Origin: Mycteria americana
Taxonomy: Eukaryota; Chordata; Aves; Ciconiiformes; Ciconiidae
Length of the DNA: 64,000 bases
Assembly: GCF_035582795.1 (NCBI RefSeq)
Contig: NC_134365.1
Coordinates: forward strand, 77,419,635 to 77,483,634
Direction of reading: 5' to 3'
The notes beneath the pieces were generated by a model. It had not been told where the DNA came from, ran no database searches, and saw only the letters and a program-made list of their open reading frames with translations. Positions 36,901 through 47,150 of this stretch are shown here, in pieces. Numbering within the stretch: the first letter of the stretch is position 1; every line of letters begins with the position of its first letter. A program made the position numbers and the translations under genes.

Positions 36901-39900
36901 TGAAATTCCTTTCTGAGGATCAGGGGATAGCATTTTCCTTTGGGCTGGGGGAAAGACACAGAAGATGCCAACAATGCATTGGCTAACTCCACGTATACAT
37001 TTTTCTTAAGGTAAAGAAAATCACTTTGTCAACAACCTCACTGGAGATTAAAAATACACCTGGTTTCTAAAAAAATTAGAAACTGACAATATCATCTGCT
37101 TCAGCAGGCATCAAAATAGCCAGCAATTCTAATTTATTCCTAGTTTTCCAGTTTTGCTGGAAGAGGACAACATTACTCAATAGTAAGCAATACCATGACC
37201 TCTTGCTGTTACAATAGTAGCCATCAACGTTTCTTTAAGTCTCTGCTCAGTTGCCTGTACAATTCGTAGTCATTCTAAGCTGAGGTAACCATAGACAGGT
37301 CCCAGCAAAAGGAAGAGTCCTTCCTTTTGCAGCCATTGATGGTGCTCACAATTTATTTTTGTCAGGTTAGCTCCCAGCTGGATCACCTCCCTGGTCTGGC
37401 TCACCACACAAGTGTTAATCCTGGCCCACGACAGGCAGCAAAAAAAGTGCATTAGGGCACACACATTCCACTCCTCCTTCAAGTGACACTTTGCTGCTCC
37501 TGCTGCTGGATCAAGAGATGTCCTCATCAACGTAATTAGCTAGCAGAAGAAACAGCAGCTAAGTGACTGGCAGTCATTACAAAATTAAAAGCACAAGTGT
37601 GATTGACTGGAGTCCACTTGACACCTGCTACCGTATGGCACTATGTATGCTTTCTACACTTGACATTTTGTCTTAAGGAGTCTTCAAGAGCAGGGATATG
37701 AGGTGAGCCAGCTGCTGACTCTGAGATTAGCCTTCACTCACCACAGGCTCCACCCATTCGCCAAACACCCATGATGAATGTTGATATCAAGTCCTTCTGC
37801 AACTAAGGGAGGCTGTTGGCTTTATATTTTATTAAATATCAACTCAAGACTTAAAAATTAAGGGACTCCAAATCCTCTAAGCCAAAGTTTTGACCTCTCC
37901 CTCCAACACAGCATCAGTTGCATGAGATTGTAGCAGTTACAGTTAGCAAAAACTCTCCACTTTTAATATCTTTTCAGCAGAGTTATGCTAAAACAATTTT
38001 CTCCTCGAGAATTTATGACCTTGAAAAAGTGAATTAGGTGTATTCCTCATATGAAGCAATTCACGCTTCCTGGAGCAGCAGCTCAAGACCACCTTAATCA
38101 GTGGCTTTTTGTGAGGGTGTTTGTTTTTTTTTTTTTTTTTTAATTCACAATCAATAATGCAAACAGTTCAGTAGTGAACTGACTGGTTTGGCAGAAATGC
38201 CTGGTTGGCAGTGTGGACACACAGCCTGTTGAGTGAGTGGATATGACACTGCTGTCCTCCTCTCTTCCTCCTTCCCTTTGAGAGAGACTCTGTTACACTG
38301 TGAACCTACTAATGCAGCAGCTCCATTAAAGGAATCTTAAACTACTTAAGCAAAAAAACAGCCGGGTTAGATCACGCCACCAATTTGGAAAGTATAACCT
38401 TTTGCTTGAAGCAGAATAGGGAGAACTCCCATGAAGTACTCCACCAGAGTAAGTAATAATCTCTACAAGACAGCAAAGGGGTAGCAACACATTTCGGTGG
38501 CACAACTATTTGCAAGCAAAACATGCTTGGGCAAAATCACTCCCTCTTCATATTCAGGTGCAGTTCCAACCTAACAAACCTATGAACCAGAGAATGCAAT
38601 AACAAAGCAGGCACATGTCATGACAATTACCACGCACAGGCATCTTCAGCAAATTCCTTTTAGGCACAATGCAAACTGCTTTGAAGGCCACAGGTAGCCT
38701 CTGAACAACATCCTGCCCTCCCCTGCTCTGGAAAATAAAGTCTAGTAGTATCGATCATGCTGCATTCCTCCTAGTAATTCAAAGCCTCCATTTCTAACTG
38801 GGATGAAACTCCAAGCAGTCCTTTGCCAGCGACATCTCAGGGCCACAAAAATCTTGCTGCAGTACACAGAAGCCTGCCACATAACTTAGCATATGGCTGG
38901 AACAGAAAAAAAAAAAATTATGAATAACATTAGATGAAGGCATTGTACTTCCCAGGCTTATAACCAGACTATACATGGTTTCAAGAAACAATCACTATAT
39001 TGGAAATAGAATTTTAGGGTTTATAGTAAATTATTACCCATGCATATGTTTTGTTTTTCAAGTTTCTGCCAGAAAAGCGTGTTTCCCAACAGACATTGAA
39101 TGCTAAATGCAAAATAAATAAATAAAAGCAGCTTTCTTGTTCCAGCAGATATACTATGTTTTGAATGAGCAATCCAGTTCAATTCATGGTTACATAATGC
39201 TCTCAGAAGAAAACCTGCTCAAGCAGATCTCAAGGTAAATGAAAAAAAGAAACCCCTCCACTTCTCTCTCAGGCTTTAACATAAACATAGGAGGGAGGGT
39301 GCATTCACTCTATATGTTGCAGCATGTGCATGTGTTGGAAAACAGCTGCCTGGGCTGGGTTCTAGAGGTACTGATGTAAGAGAGATTTTTATCTTTATTA
39401 TGGATGCAAATTTTCCAAGTTCAGTGCTAGAAAGTTTTAATCTTTGCAACTGGTTAGGACAAATGAAAAATTCCTCCCACCTTCGCACATGAAACAAGGA
39501 AACTCATCCTATTCTCCATGTTGCACTGATTTCTCCCTGCCCCCCCCCCCCCCCCCAGTTATTCTTTATTACCTAGACTCCCAAAACATTTTCACCCTTT
39601 CCCTTCACCTCCTTTGCTTTCTTTACTGCTGCTCCTCCAGCCACTCCACATCATCTAGTTCTAAGTAAGGTACTGTAGCTCTGTCTCTACCTCCTCAAGA
39701 GCTCATCCCAGTCCATGGCACTCCTCACGGTAATTTTCCCTGTACACCCCAGTCTTCTCCATATCCTTTTACCCTTCTTCTGGATAAAACCCAGAAGCTG
39801 CAACAGTAGACACAAGCACCACCAGCAGCCTAATTTATGTTCCTAAGCACACCGAAATCATTAAATCTCTCTCTCCACACACACTGGAACACTTAGTACA

Positions 39901-42411
39901 AAAGAACATGCTCAGCCACCACTGCAAGCAAAATGAAACAGAAGCAGCAGCCTGCCACCTTAGGGCATATGCTTTCTTCATCCTGCCTTTCTCCATCCCA
40001 GTCTCTGTAAAAGGATCAGGACTATGGGTCTCCTCACTCTATTCTCGTACATTCTAAATTTCATCACTCCCCGCCCCTCAGGTTGGTAACATGCAAGGAC
40101 TTCAGCCACAGGACACAAATCTTAAGCCTGCGTTACGTCACAGCACAATTCCAAAGTCTGCCAACTACCTCCAGCTTCATAATACTGGCATATGGCAATG
40201 CAACAGCTTGCAACTTTGGACTTCCTTACCAGCTTTATACTGTCTTCTATTTCATCCTGTTCCAGTAGATCCCTTCTCATACCTTCCTATTTAAGCAGAG
40301 CAGTAGGTATTCCCTGCTCCAAGTCACTTGCACATATGCCTGTTGAGAAAGGTTTAATACAACAGGAAGTCTGTGACTGGGCATATGCTTGAGATAATGT
40401 AGATTTCTCTGTAATACACATATATTCCTGTTATTAGCAGTACCAGACAGACAACAGTCAGAAAGCAGCAGGAACATATTCAGACCCTTCCTGACTGTAT
40501 GTGCTATAAACACTGAGATTATATCATGACTTGCTATGCTTCCCTCCTGTCCCAACTTTAACATTGAGATGGGGAAAAGAAGCATTCAAGTAATTAGAAT
40601 TTAGTTTACTTGTACACGCATGTTAAACTACAGTCCCCCCCTCCTTCCCCACTGTCCTATACTTCCTGTTCAAACTTCTCATCCCATCTCGCTTGTTTCT
40701 CCACTGCTCATCATGCCCTCCTGCACCCCACCGCTAGTTCCCTTTTCTCTCCATACCCTGAGGTTCCCATCAGATCTCTTTCTCTCCCCAGGACTAAAAG
40801 TTCACCCCATTCTTATTTCCTGCTCCAGGTAGGCTCCTCCAAACTCCCTGTAGCACTCTCTAGTCTCCAGACAACTAGTTTCGGGTTGTGTCTCTTTCCT
40901 GCCTCAGTTCCTTGTTCCTTTACTCCAACAAATCCCAGACAGCTTTCCTCACCACTAAGGCTGGCTATATATGTGCAAGACAAAAACAAATTTCTAAATT
41001 CAACTTGTGTCTTTACAAGCTCTTTGTCCAAAGTGACTCCTTTTCTCAACTTTGTTTCTCTTCCCTTTCTCATCACAAAGCTCCAGGGACCAAGCAGAAG
41101 GTTGCTAAAAACACGGGTGAAAACGGATTCTCCATCCTGGAGTGTGCCTGTGCCCCCGCACTCCCTTTAGTTCAGCGCCAGGTCCAGAGACTCCTGGTGT
41201 CAGCTTCAGCTGAAACATACCCAGCCCCTGCAAAGGGATGGTCTGTATGCTGCCTGGGCAGGGCTACAACAGGGGAACTCAAAAAGGCTCACAAAAGGCA
41301 ATGTCTCCCAATTTATGTCACTGCATCTATGACTGGTGATTTTACAGAGGCTTACAACTTGCCCAAAATTTGGCCTGATAAAGAGTCACACAGCACCACT
41401 GCTCTGAGATGCTCTACAAAGCAGTCCTTGCATTGTTATTGTTTTAACCATTGCCAGAACATTCTTCTACCACCATCCTCATTCTCTGTGAGAGCTGAAC
41501 AGCTTTCACTCAGATCAGGAATAAATGAACAAACCAACCGGCCAAAAACACTCCAGAAAACAGCCTGAGACAGGCAACTTACACATACAAAAGACGAGCT
41601 CACCGAGTTAGCTCTGCACAGTTATACATGATTGAGAACACGGCAGACCAGCACGAAAGTGAAAAGAGCCGGGGGGAAAAAAAAATCCAATAAAAGCCAA
41701 CCCAAACCATAATACATTAACATATAACAACGTCCTGACTTTATTACTACCACTGTTGCTTTTCCAAATTTCTCTTTGGCAAAAAGGTTTGAAGGCTTTA
41801 GGACATACTCATCACCTCTCTCCAGTATTGGATCTCCAGTTACCAGGATTCCCCAAACTCTTTCAAGCTTTACGCTGACAACAATAAGGCGAAATCAGAT
41901 ATGCACAACACACCTAATCTCTTTCAAAGTCCCAAGCTGCAGCTTCAGTAACACAACCAGCACAAAGCTTCCCCTGCAGAGCAACCTCTTGGCTCTCTTC
42001 TTTACCCCGGCTGGAAAAGGGGGACCTGCTCCCTGCCACGGCTCGCGTGAGGGAAGCCGGCCCCCAACGCTCCCCTCACTATCGCTGGGGTGTGTGTGAG
42101 TGTGAGTGTGTGTGTGCTTCATACCCAGCTGGGGAAAGGAGGAGAGGGGACTCCACACCTCACCACTGTCTCCTCACTGAGGGTAGCCGCTTCGGCGAGA
42201 AACACCGCGCAGGGCCAGGGGTGCCGGCGCTTCCCGCCGAAGGGGCTTCCCTCAGCGCCGCTCCCCCCGGCAACGGCCCACGGCCACCCACCTCGCCACG
42301 CAGCTTGCGGCACAGGCTCTCCCAGTAGCGCGCCGGGACCCTCGACGCGCGGAGGGCGGCCCCGTGCAGGGCCACGAAGGCCGGCAGATCCTCCTCGCCG
42401 TCTCCCGACAT
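11969..42411 (-). CDS. TTLL12: Tubulin tyrosine ligase-like protein 12, TTLL12 (14 coding exons)
   Basis: Complete coding region: 14 exons with matching phases, 1884 nt, 627 residues (human about 644). TTLL12 is a cytosolic pseudo-glycylase/ligase of the TTL family with an N-terminal SET-like region and a C-terminal TTL-type ATP-grasp region. It has been linked to tubulin and histone modification and to dampening of RIG-I-like signalling, and it has no demonstrated tyrosine ligase activity. Exon content tracks the human protein throughout: [17 protein letters not shown] (exon 1), an acidic run [17 protein letters not shown] (exon 2), [19 protein letters not shown] (exon 3), [18 protein letters not shown] (exon 4), [17 protein letters not shown] (exon 8), [17 protein letters not shown] (exon 9) and [17 protein letters not shown] (exon 14). 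The start ATG lies in a CpG island with G at -3. The gene is convergent with TSPO and head to tail with SCUBE1. Confidence 0.98.
12121..14063 (-). other. TTLL12 intron 13
   Basis: About 1.9 kb. A T/GT-rich simple stretch lies near 13736-13790. No gene seen. Confidence 0.85.
14064..14202 (-). CDS. TTLL12: TTLL12 exon 13
   Basis: The acceptor TTATTAG precedes GCA AAT ATT; the donor is GTGAGA. Encodes residues 532-577 ([20 protein letters not shown], then [16 protein letters not shown]). The open frame runs beyond the donor into the intron without similarity. Confidence 0.97.
14203..16434 (-). other. TTLL12 intron 12
   Basis: About 2.2 kb of AT-rich sequence. No repeat, RNA gene or extra exon recognised. 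Confidence 0.85.
16435..16503 (-). CDS. TTLL12: TTLL12 exon 12
   Basis: A 69-nt phase-0 exon of 23 codons ([19 protein letters not shown], then TMVQ) between TTTTAG and GTAAGT. Too short for an ORF scan; identified by the conserved CEEFIP..EKQYPE.PW pattern of TTLL12. Confidence 0.96.
16767..17078. repeat. Minisatellite, 12 copies of a 26-bp unit
   Basis: Unit starting GCGTATTTATTTTTTTATTA and ending TATGCG, repeated every 26 bp from 16767 to the copy at 17053. Copies are identical by eye except the truncated last one. Each unit has no stop codon in any + frame, so all three frames stay open and, because 26 is not a multiple of 3, encode the same cyclic 26-residue peptide. These frames are not genes. 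On the minus strand each unit holds two AATAAA hexamers. Confidence 0.95.
17079..17403. repeat. AT-rich imperfect palindromes (TA-rich)
   Basis: Almost pure A/T sequence full of short self-complementary runs such as ACTATATATATAGTAT and TATAGTATATATATAGTATA. It should form cruciform or hairpin structures and is a likely place for assembly error. Confidence 0.8.
17633..17714 (-). CDS. TTLL12: TTLL12 exon 11
   Basis: An 82-nt exon between TTCCGTAG and GTAAGC. It completes the Arg codon of FSNR and encodes [19 protein letters not shown] and APGVTLKQ. It is separated from exon 10 by only 85 nt. Confidence 0.96.
17800..17951 (-). CDS. TTLL12: TTLL12 exon 10
   Basis: Between TTGTAG and donor GTAATT. 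Encodes [37 protein letters not shown] and [23 protein letters not shown] is the TTL-family strand with the conserved (K)FDxR motif. Confidence 0.97.
17952..18801 (-). other. TTLL12 intron 9
   Basis: 850 nt from GTTAGA to TTGTAG, containing a perfect 21-bp tandem duplication at 18096-18137 (TAGGTACCTTTTATCAAACTC). No gene seen. Confidence 0.85.
18096..18137. repeat. Perfect 21-bp tandem duplication
   Basis: Two adjacent copies of TAGGTACCTTTTATCAAACT followed by C. Intronic in TTLL12. Confidence 0.9.
18802..18913 (-). CDS. TTLL12: TTLL12 exon 9 (nucleotide-binding motif)
   Basis: Acceptor TTTCTCAG, donor GTTAGA (unusual T at +3). It completes R393 and encodes [19 protein letters not shown] with K402 at the ATP-grasp Lys position. 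The Gly-rich loop found in active TTL ligases after this Lys is replaced by WNLARSLD, consistent with the non-canonical activity of TTLL12. Human has RWGED at the junction; here the spliced frame reads RRGED. Confidence 0.95.
18914..18949 (-). repeat. CT microsatellite forming the exon 9 polypyrimidine tract
   Basis: On the + strand this reads CTGAGAAAGAGAAAG followed by about 11 GA units. On the minus strand it is (CT)n-TTTCTCTTTCTCAG ending at the exon 9 acceptor, so the simple repeat is the splice tract itself. Confidence 0.9.
18950..20536 (-). other. TTLL12 intron 8, remainder
   Basis: About 1.6 kb from donor GTGACT towards the CT-rich tract of exon 9. No exon, RNA or mobile element recognised. 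Confidence 0.8.
20537..20731 (-). CDS. TTLL12: TTLL12 exon 8
   Basis: Acceptor TTTTGTAG, donor GTGACT. Encodes [40 protein letters not shown] and [20 protein letters not shown], the best conserved TTL-core segment of the protein. The intron to exon 7 is only 109 nt. Confidence 0.97.
20841..20957 (-). CDS. TTLL12: TTLL12 exon 7
   Basis: Acceptor TTCTAG; first base completes the Lys codon. Encodes [20 protein letters not shown], then [18 protein letters not shown]. The donor is AG|GTTGCA, a poor match to consensus, but phase and protein continuity into exon 8 ([10 protein letters not shown]) require it. Confidence 0.93.
   Translation of the reverse strand, partial: GFHRHSASPQQPDTSPFCIHRQRGRSRHPLQLLTLQRL
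22568..22599. repeat. 16-bp tandem duplication
   Basis: GGATCCAAGCCTAGCT is followed directly by GGATCCAAACCTAGCT, one mismatch. Confidence 0.85.
26240..26277. repeat. 19-bp tandem duplication
   Basis: CAGTTGATCTAGTGAGTGA is followed by CAGTTGATCTGGTGAGTGA, one mismatch. Confidence 0.85.
27060..27136 (-). CDS. TTLL12: TTLL12 exon 6
   Basis: A 77-nt exon between TTTTTTAG and GTACGT. Encodes [20 protein letters not shown] and KDKIF, ending AA of the next Lys codon. It matches human AILEENKEKLP..INP. Confidence 0.96.
27137..30373 (-). other. TTLL12 intron 5
   Basis: About 3.2 kb of AT-rich sequence with A-runs near 27609 and 27860. Nothing recognised. Confidence 0.8.
30374..30507 (-). CDS. 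TTLL12: TTLL12 exon 5
   Basis: The acceptor GCTGCAG precedes AT GAA GTG. Encodes [40 protein letters not shown] and EHYQ; donor GTATCA. SET-like region by homology to human TTLL12. Confidence 0.97.
30508..31166 (-). other. TTLL12 intron 4
   Basis: 659 nt. A T-run of about 18 (A-run on +, 31132-31150) begins some 16 nt after the exon 4 donor. No gene seen. Confidence 0.85.
31167..31326 (-). CDS. TTLL12: TTLL12 exon 4
   Basis: Acceptor GTACAG, donor GTAAGT. Encodes [40 protein letters not shown] and [13 protein letters not shown]. Nearly identical to human TTLL12 in this stretch. Confidence 0.98.
31327..33162 (-). other. TTLL12 intron 3
   Basis: About 1.8 kb, with a MIR-like stretch at about 31890-31960 and an A-rich run near 32142-32165. 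No gene seen. Confidence 0.85.
31890..31960 (+). repeat. MIR-like ancient SINE remnant
   Basis: CCCTTTTACAGATGCGGAAG followed by TGGAGTCACAGAGATTAGGC resembles the MIR segment around 'ttttacagatgaggaaactgaggctcagagaggtta'. By-eye match only. Confidence 0.5.
33163..33361 (-). CDS. TTLL12: TTLL12 exon 3
   Basis: Acceptor CTTTAAG, donor GTAAGT. Encodes [40 protein letters not shown] and [20 protein letters not shown] before YQLSQG. The open frame extends upstream into the intron without similarity. Confidence 0.98.
33362..35414 (-). other. TTLL12 intron 2
   Basis: About 2.05 kb. T-rich and C-run stretch near 33909-33942, T-run near 35050. Nothing else recognised. Confidence 0.85.
35415..35590 (-). 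CDS. TTLL12: TTLL12 exon 2
   Basis: Acceptor ATCTCAG, donor GTGAGT. Encodes [20 protein letters not shown], the acidic low-complexity run, then [20 protein letters not shown] and GLQASNPN. The acidic run is also present in human TTLL12. Confidence 0.97.
35591..42291 (-). other. TTLL12 intron 1
   Basis: About 6.7 kb, the largest TTLL12 intron. It contains a 14-bp tandem duplication (35945-35972), poly(T) near 38124-38140, a C-run of about 16 (39541-39556), and a pyrimidine-rich + strand (39.4-41.2 kb) with the two longest open frames of the window. Neither frame resembles a protein I know. The right end lies in the CpG island. Confidence 0.75.
42089..42116. repeat. (GT)n-like simple repeat
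   Basis: GTGTGTGTGAGTGTGAGTGT followed by GTGTGTG, at the intron-1 edge of the CpG island. Confidence 0.85.
42292..42411 (-). CDS. TTLL12: TTLL12 exon 1 (start codon)
   Basis: The ATG (CAT at 42409-42411 on +) has G at -3. Encodes 40 residues, [20 protein letters not shown] then [20 protein letters not shown]; donor GTGGGT, phase 0. It matches the human segment LAEFAALHGPALRASGVPERYW. The N-terminus is about 20 residues shorter than in human. Confidence 0.96.
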
Positions 42412-45400
42412 GGCCGGACACCGCCACTACCCCCCACCGCAGACCGGAGCATGCCGGGTGGGGGCGGCCCCTCAGAGGGAGGTAGCTGCGCGCGCGTGGC
42501 GGGGCGTTGCCGGGGGCGGGGCTTTGCCGCGCGGAGGGGTGGTTGCAGCCGTTGGGCGCGGCCGTTGGGCGGTGGCTCGCCTTAGGAGGGGAACGGCCGG
42601 TTCCCAGTCGCCCTTGAGGAAAAGAGGTGTTGAGGGGCCTTTAGGCTGCTGCGTAGGTGTGGGTTCTGCTTGTGCTTTGTTCTTCTCCTGCCCTTAACCT
42701 TAATAAAATCACAGCATTCGTGGCGCGGTGCTGGTCACAAGATTTTTGAGTTTCCCAGTGTTTTGCGATGAAGGGGCTTTTCGGGAAGGTCCCAGCCATA
42801 GCTTCTGAAGTGGGTTACAGGTGGGGTGAGAGGCATGAGAGGGGCCAATTGCCAGCCACAGCCGCGGGAAATGCTCTCTTTGAGTTATGTGTGCAGAGGA
42901 AAAACTGGCACTATGTGCGGTGCCAAACAATCATTTGTTAAATTAAAGCTTTTTTTTTTCAAACTGTGACAAGTAAATTTTAATGCTAGGCCTGTCTTCA
43001 ATATCCGTCAGTGTAAAAGGGAGGTGTGTTCTTTGCAAGCACCTGTAGGAGGGAGGTGGCTTCCCAGTTTTTTTCTTGTTTAGAAGGCATTCCTAAGAAA
43101 ATCCATTCCTTCTCAGATTTTCTAGGGAATAGCCTAAACCAGTTTAAGCTGTGGCTCCCCTAACATTACTGGTAGCTTTGGTCTCAATTCAGGTATGGTT
43201 ATAAAGCTACAAGAGCAAAGCAAGATGTCTAACACCGGTGGCTGCTCAGAGCGCAGGCTGGGGCTTTGCTGTGCCTGCTGTTGCGGCTAGCCAAGAGCTG
43301 CTGCTGCTGCTGGGAGTGCCTACATTGCTCCTTCTGCAGATTGGCTGCTCCAGGGACTGGAAACTGCTTTTCCTGCCAGCCTATCCTCAAATCAAGCCAG
43401 GATCTGACTTCTGCGCTGCTCCTGCTGGCAGCATGGCACTGCGCTGGGAGGGGTGTCCTACAGCCCTGGAAATAAAAGGCAGGGTCTAGAAATAGGAATT
43501 TAGGGTCAGTAGATGGTCAAGAAAGCCTCAAATTCGAGGAGCGCAGTCAGTGGAGAATGTGCATGAATGCCATGTTGAAGAAATACCTCTTTGCTCACTG
43601 CCCTGTCTCGTGTTGCTGGACTGGCACCAGTCCTATATAACTACCTAGAGCAGCAATCCCTCTCTCCACATAACCACAGAGTTACCAGGTGGAGGGTCTG
43701 TAGATTAAAGGGCTGCAATAGCTTGGCCAGGCACAGAGAGAGCAGAAGGAGATTAAAAACGGTGCCTACGTGCTGTAACTATACATCACGGTTCTGCAGT
43801 TGAGGATCTAGCACAATCCTCAGGTTGGATATCTGAATAGTAAATGCAGGCAAACCTTCCTCTTTGCCTGAGGCTGTGTCTGCCTCACCACGTGCTGTGT
43901 TCCCACACTTCCCCAGCATAAAGGCTTTACTAGGATATCGCTAAGGAGACCTACCTGATTAAATAGCAGAAGATCAAAATATAGTTGTATTTCAAGTGTT
44001 GCTTGACTAGGTTCCCGCCGTGCTACTCTGAGTTCGAGGATGTTTTTGCTAATATTGTGGTTTGGAAAAAGAGGATGGCTGTGGTGGTGATCTTGCACTA
44101 GCGGAGACTAGATCACTTACCAGTCCTCATGGGGATCCTGCTTACGGAAGAGGTTCCTAGTGCCACCCTTCCCTCATTTCTGTCTTTGCCATAGACTCAA
44201 TACCTGATGGCGTATTATATATGCATACAACGTGATACAGTTCTACACAGTCTATGTCGAGTATATCAAGTTACGTGGCTTGTTTTTTTGCATAGATTTT
44301 GCTTACTACACCAAATGTTGTCTCAAGTTGGGAGTGTTTACTGCTGCTAATTTGAACTGGTTGGTTGTTTACTTCTTTTTTTCCCGATGACTTTATGAGA
44401 AAGTTCCCAGAAAATATATAATAATAATTTTATAGTTAAGTCAAACTTTTTAATTACCTATTAAAAAAGTCAATCTTTTTTCCCTAGACAGACCAAGTAA
44501 GAAAAGTGGGATGTATTTTCATTTCTTTGTTCAGTAGAGCCGCACTGATCATGCCCTGTCCAGAGGCAAGAGGAACGTGATCCTGCTCCAACATGAGATT
44601 TACATAATTCGTGTTCTCGCCAAGTGCAGGCAGGTGCGCTCTCAGTGTTTGTTTGCACTACTTCCACCTCACTTTGGGTAGGAGTTCTGGCCGCTGGCCA
44701 GCTGTCTGTGGTTCCAGGCTGTTTGGGAGAGTTTGCAGGTCTGGGGGCAGGCTACACTGCTGCTGATAAACTCCGAGTGGTAATAAAACACAGTGAGAAT
44801 CACTGGGGTGAAGAGTAGGTAAGACCCTGAGACACAGAAGCCACTCTAAGTGGGCTGTTCCCTGGCTTTGTCCAACAGTTACCTAATGTGGTCTTACTCA
44901 ACTGCTGTCCTTGGCAGCCTACCCCACTTTTGTGCTGGTTTTCTACAACAGGAGTAATTCCTGGAGCAGGGAGCGGGGTCCAGCACTCACCACTCTCCCG
45001 TCACCGCTTCAGCCGCCAGGCTGCACAGTGAGGCTGTCGGGAGCAGTCGTTCCTACTCCGAGGCGTAGATAACCTGTGATGCCAGAGCCGTAGCCCAGAG
45101 ACACCACTGTCAGCCTCTCATTATGAAAGCAGGTGTTTGTGGATAATCCTTGTAAAGAAAAAGTTACCACAGAGTATTATTCTGATTGTTTTCTTAGGAA
45201 GAGTGAGTAATTTACAGTGCCTGAACAATGCAGTCCTTACTCAGGCAAAGTGCTCGTTAAATGTAATGTGTTACTTTACATAGGTATTTGCAGAGAATGC
45301 AAAAAATTCTCAGCAAGGCTGAGCTTACTAGCACTGCCCCAGTCTAAACGAAGAGGTTTTAGCCTTCTGGCACTACCTGTAGGGGGCCAAGCCATGCAGC

Positions 45401-46007
45401 CATTGTGCCTCTCTGTCACAGCAGTCCTGATGACTTACCCACCACTACCTCATTTAGTTCCTGCCCTGTAGCAGCCTGTAGCAGGAATTTATCATGAGTT
45501 AGCATACGTGAAGCAGCATTTGCCCCCAACAAATACAACTCGAGTTTTACAAAGTTTTGTGAGTCTGGCAGTTTCTGGGTTTATTCCAAATGTTTACGGC
45601 TCTCTGATACTGGTAGGTCTGATGTGCATTCATTTCCTGTTTCACATCAGAACCTTCCTCTCCGGCAGCATGTCATGGAAGAGGGGTAGGGATATAAGGG
45701 ACAGAAGAGACCCTTAACATAATTATAAAAAGGAGATGAGGGGACATATTTTTGGTGCATTTTACAACAAATGCTGTAATATGTTATCAAAGAAACCATT
45801 TGCTTTCAAATAAATAACTTTCTCAACAGTAAAACTAGAACTTCTAAGCATGGAAAGCTGAGATGAGAGGAACATCATTTGCTGTAAATGCTTTATCATA
45901 GCTGTATCTGTGAGCCTAAAACCTCATAGATGCTGTTATAAGAATGCAAAATGTATCCTCCTGCATCAAAACAGCAGTGATTGTGTGTAGCTTTTGCTTA
46001 CCTGCTT

Positions 46008-46072
46008 TCCTGGACAGGTGTATTTTGGACAGGGAGGTATCCTGGACAGGTGTATCCTGGACAGGGAAGGTA
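46008..46072. repeat. About 32-bp tandem duplication with internal half-repeat
   Basis: TCCTGGACAGGTGTATTTTG followed by GACAGGGAGGTA, then a second copy starting TCCTGGACAGGTGTATCCTG. Each copy itself contains two TGGACAGG motifs about 15 bp apart. Confidence 0.85.
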
Positions 46073-47113
46073 CTGCATCCCTCTGCAAGAATCCCCAAAG
46101 CAGCATTGACTGTGTTTTGCACTCACCTGGCAAGAAACCTGTGCAGAGGCAGTGACAGCAACTGGCTGTGAGGCTGTGAGCATGACTCTGTGATGAGCCA
46201 TGTAAGGCTCAGACAGCCGTGGGGTCATCAGCTCAGAGCTTTGAACTGCAGTGACGTCTGGGCATGTAGCTGCACACAAATGCTCCATGTACAGCTGTAG
46301 AACAGACTTCCACACATGCCATGGCTAGCAGCTGAACCACTGACAGGAGGAGGAGAGAAAAATAAAGCACCAAATTTAGTTAGATTTGCAACACCCACCT
46401 GTCAGCTGGTGTCCACCAAGGGCCTTATACGAAGCCTCTTTCCTATACCCTGACTGCCACGTGGCAGTGGGGCTGCACTGTCCTGTTGTGTGGCTGGATG
46501 GGCACCCGAGTGAGGAGGGAAGCCGTGTTGTGGTCTTGGGGCAGGTGTCCATGTGAGCGTGGAGTTTTGAAAGAGCCCTGGAGAAAAAGAGGGCAGCTTG
46601 CAGGCGGATGAATGATCTTAGCAGGTGGGGCCCAGTCCCTGGCCTAAAGGTCTGACAAGAGATCAGTGTCTTAAGGATAATAAGCTAAACAAATTGTCTG
46701 GCACAAACAATACTTTTACTCATTGTATCCCCCAAGAAGCATATTTACTGCATTTACACTGACAAGTGCAGGTGTTTTAACTTCAAAGACGCTCTCACTG
46801 CTCAAGCAGTACTGGGGTGGAGGGAGGCTGCCCTCATACCGGGGGCGCGATATGAAAAGCCAGCTTGCCAGGCAGCTCCAAGGATCTTCACCTCCTGTCA
46901 CGTCCACGTAGGCGATCCAACGTGCTGCCCTTAGTCCCAAGGCATCCTGCTGCCCCTCCACAGCCGTGCTGCGGTTTGTCACAAGCTGCTTGGGTGCCTT
47001 CAGAAAGGCAGATCCCTGTTCCTCCTTTTCCTGTGTCTTTAGGCATACATAGCATGTCATCTAATATATTACTTTTATAAAAGTATGACCGTTACTTAGG
47101 AATGCTGTTGTAC

Positions 47114-47150
47114 ACACAATACAAGTGAGCTGGATACACAATACAAGTGA
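47114..47150. repeat. 15-bp direct repeat, period 22
   Basis: ACACAATACAAGTGA occurs twice, separated by 7 bp. Confidence 0.8.

Larger units (their letters stand above)
42010..42620 (-). promoter_or_regulatory. TTLL12: CpG island / TTLL12 promoter
   Basis: Dense CpG and GC content in otherwise AT-rich DNA, covering TTLL12 exon 1 and its 5' side. GC-box-like GGCGGGGCG (42499-42507) and GGGGCGGGGC (42513-42522) lie about 90-110 nt upstream of the ATG. No TATA box is seen, as usual for a housekeeping promoter. Open frames on both strands here reflect low stop-codon density in GC-rich DNA. A divergent transcript cannot be excluded. Confidence 0.8.

Noticed and set aside
42090-42697. Several frames rich in Arg/Gly/Pro around 42.1-42.7 kb
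   Set aside because: CpG-island sequence has few stop codons on any strand; only the minus-strand TTLL12 exon 1 frame has splice and homology support.
43238-43489. 83-codon Leu/Ala-rich frame resembling a signal-peptide protein
   Set aside because: It begins at GTG, has no splice or promoter context, and the hydrophobicity comes from a CTG-repeat-like stretch.
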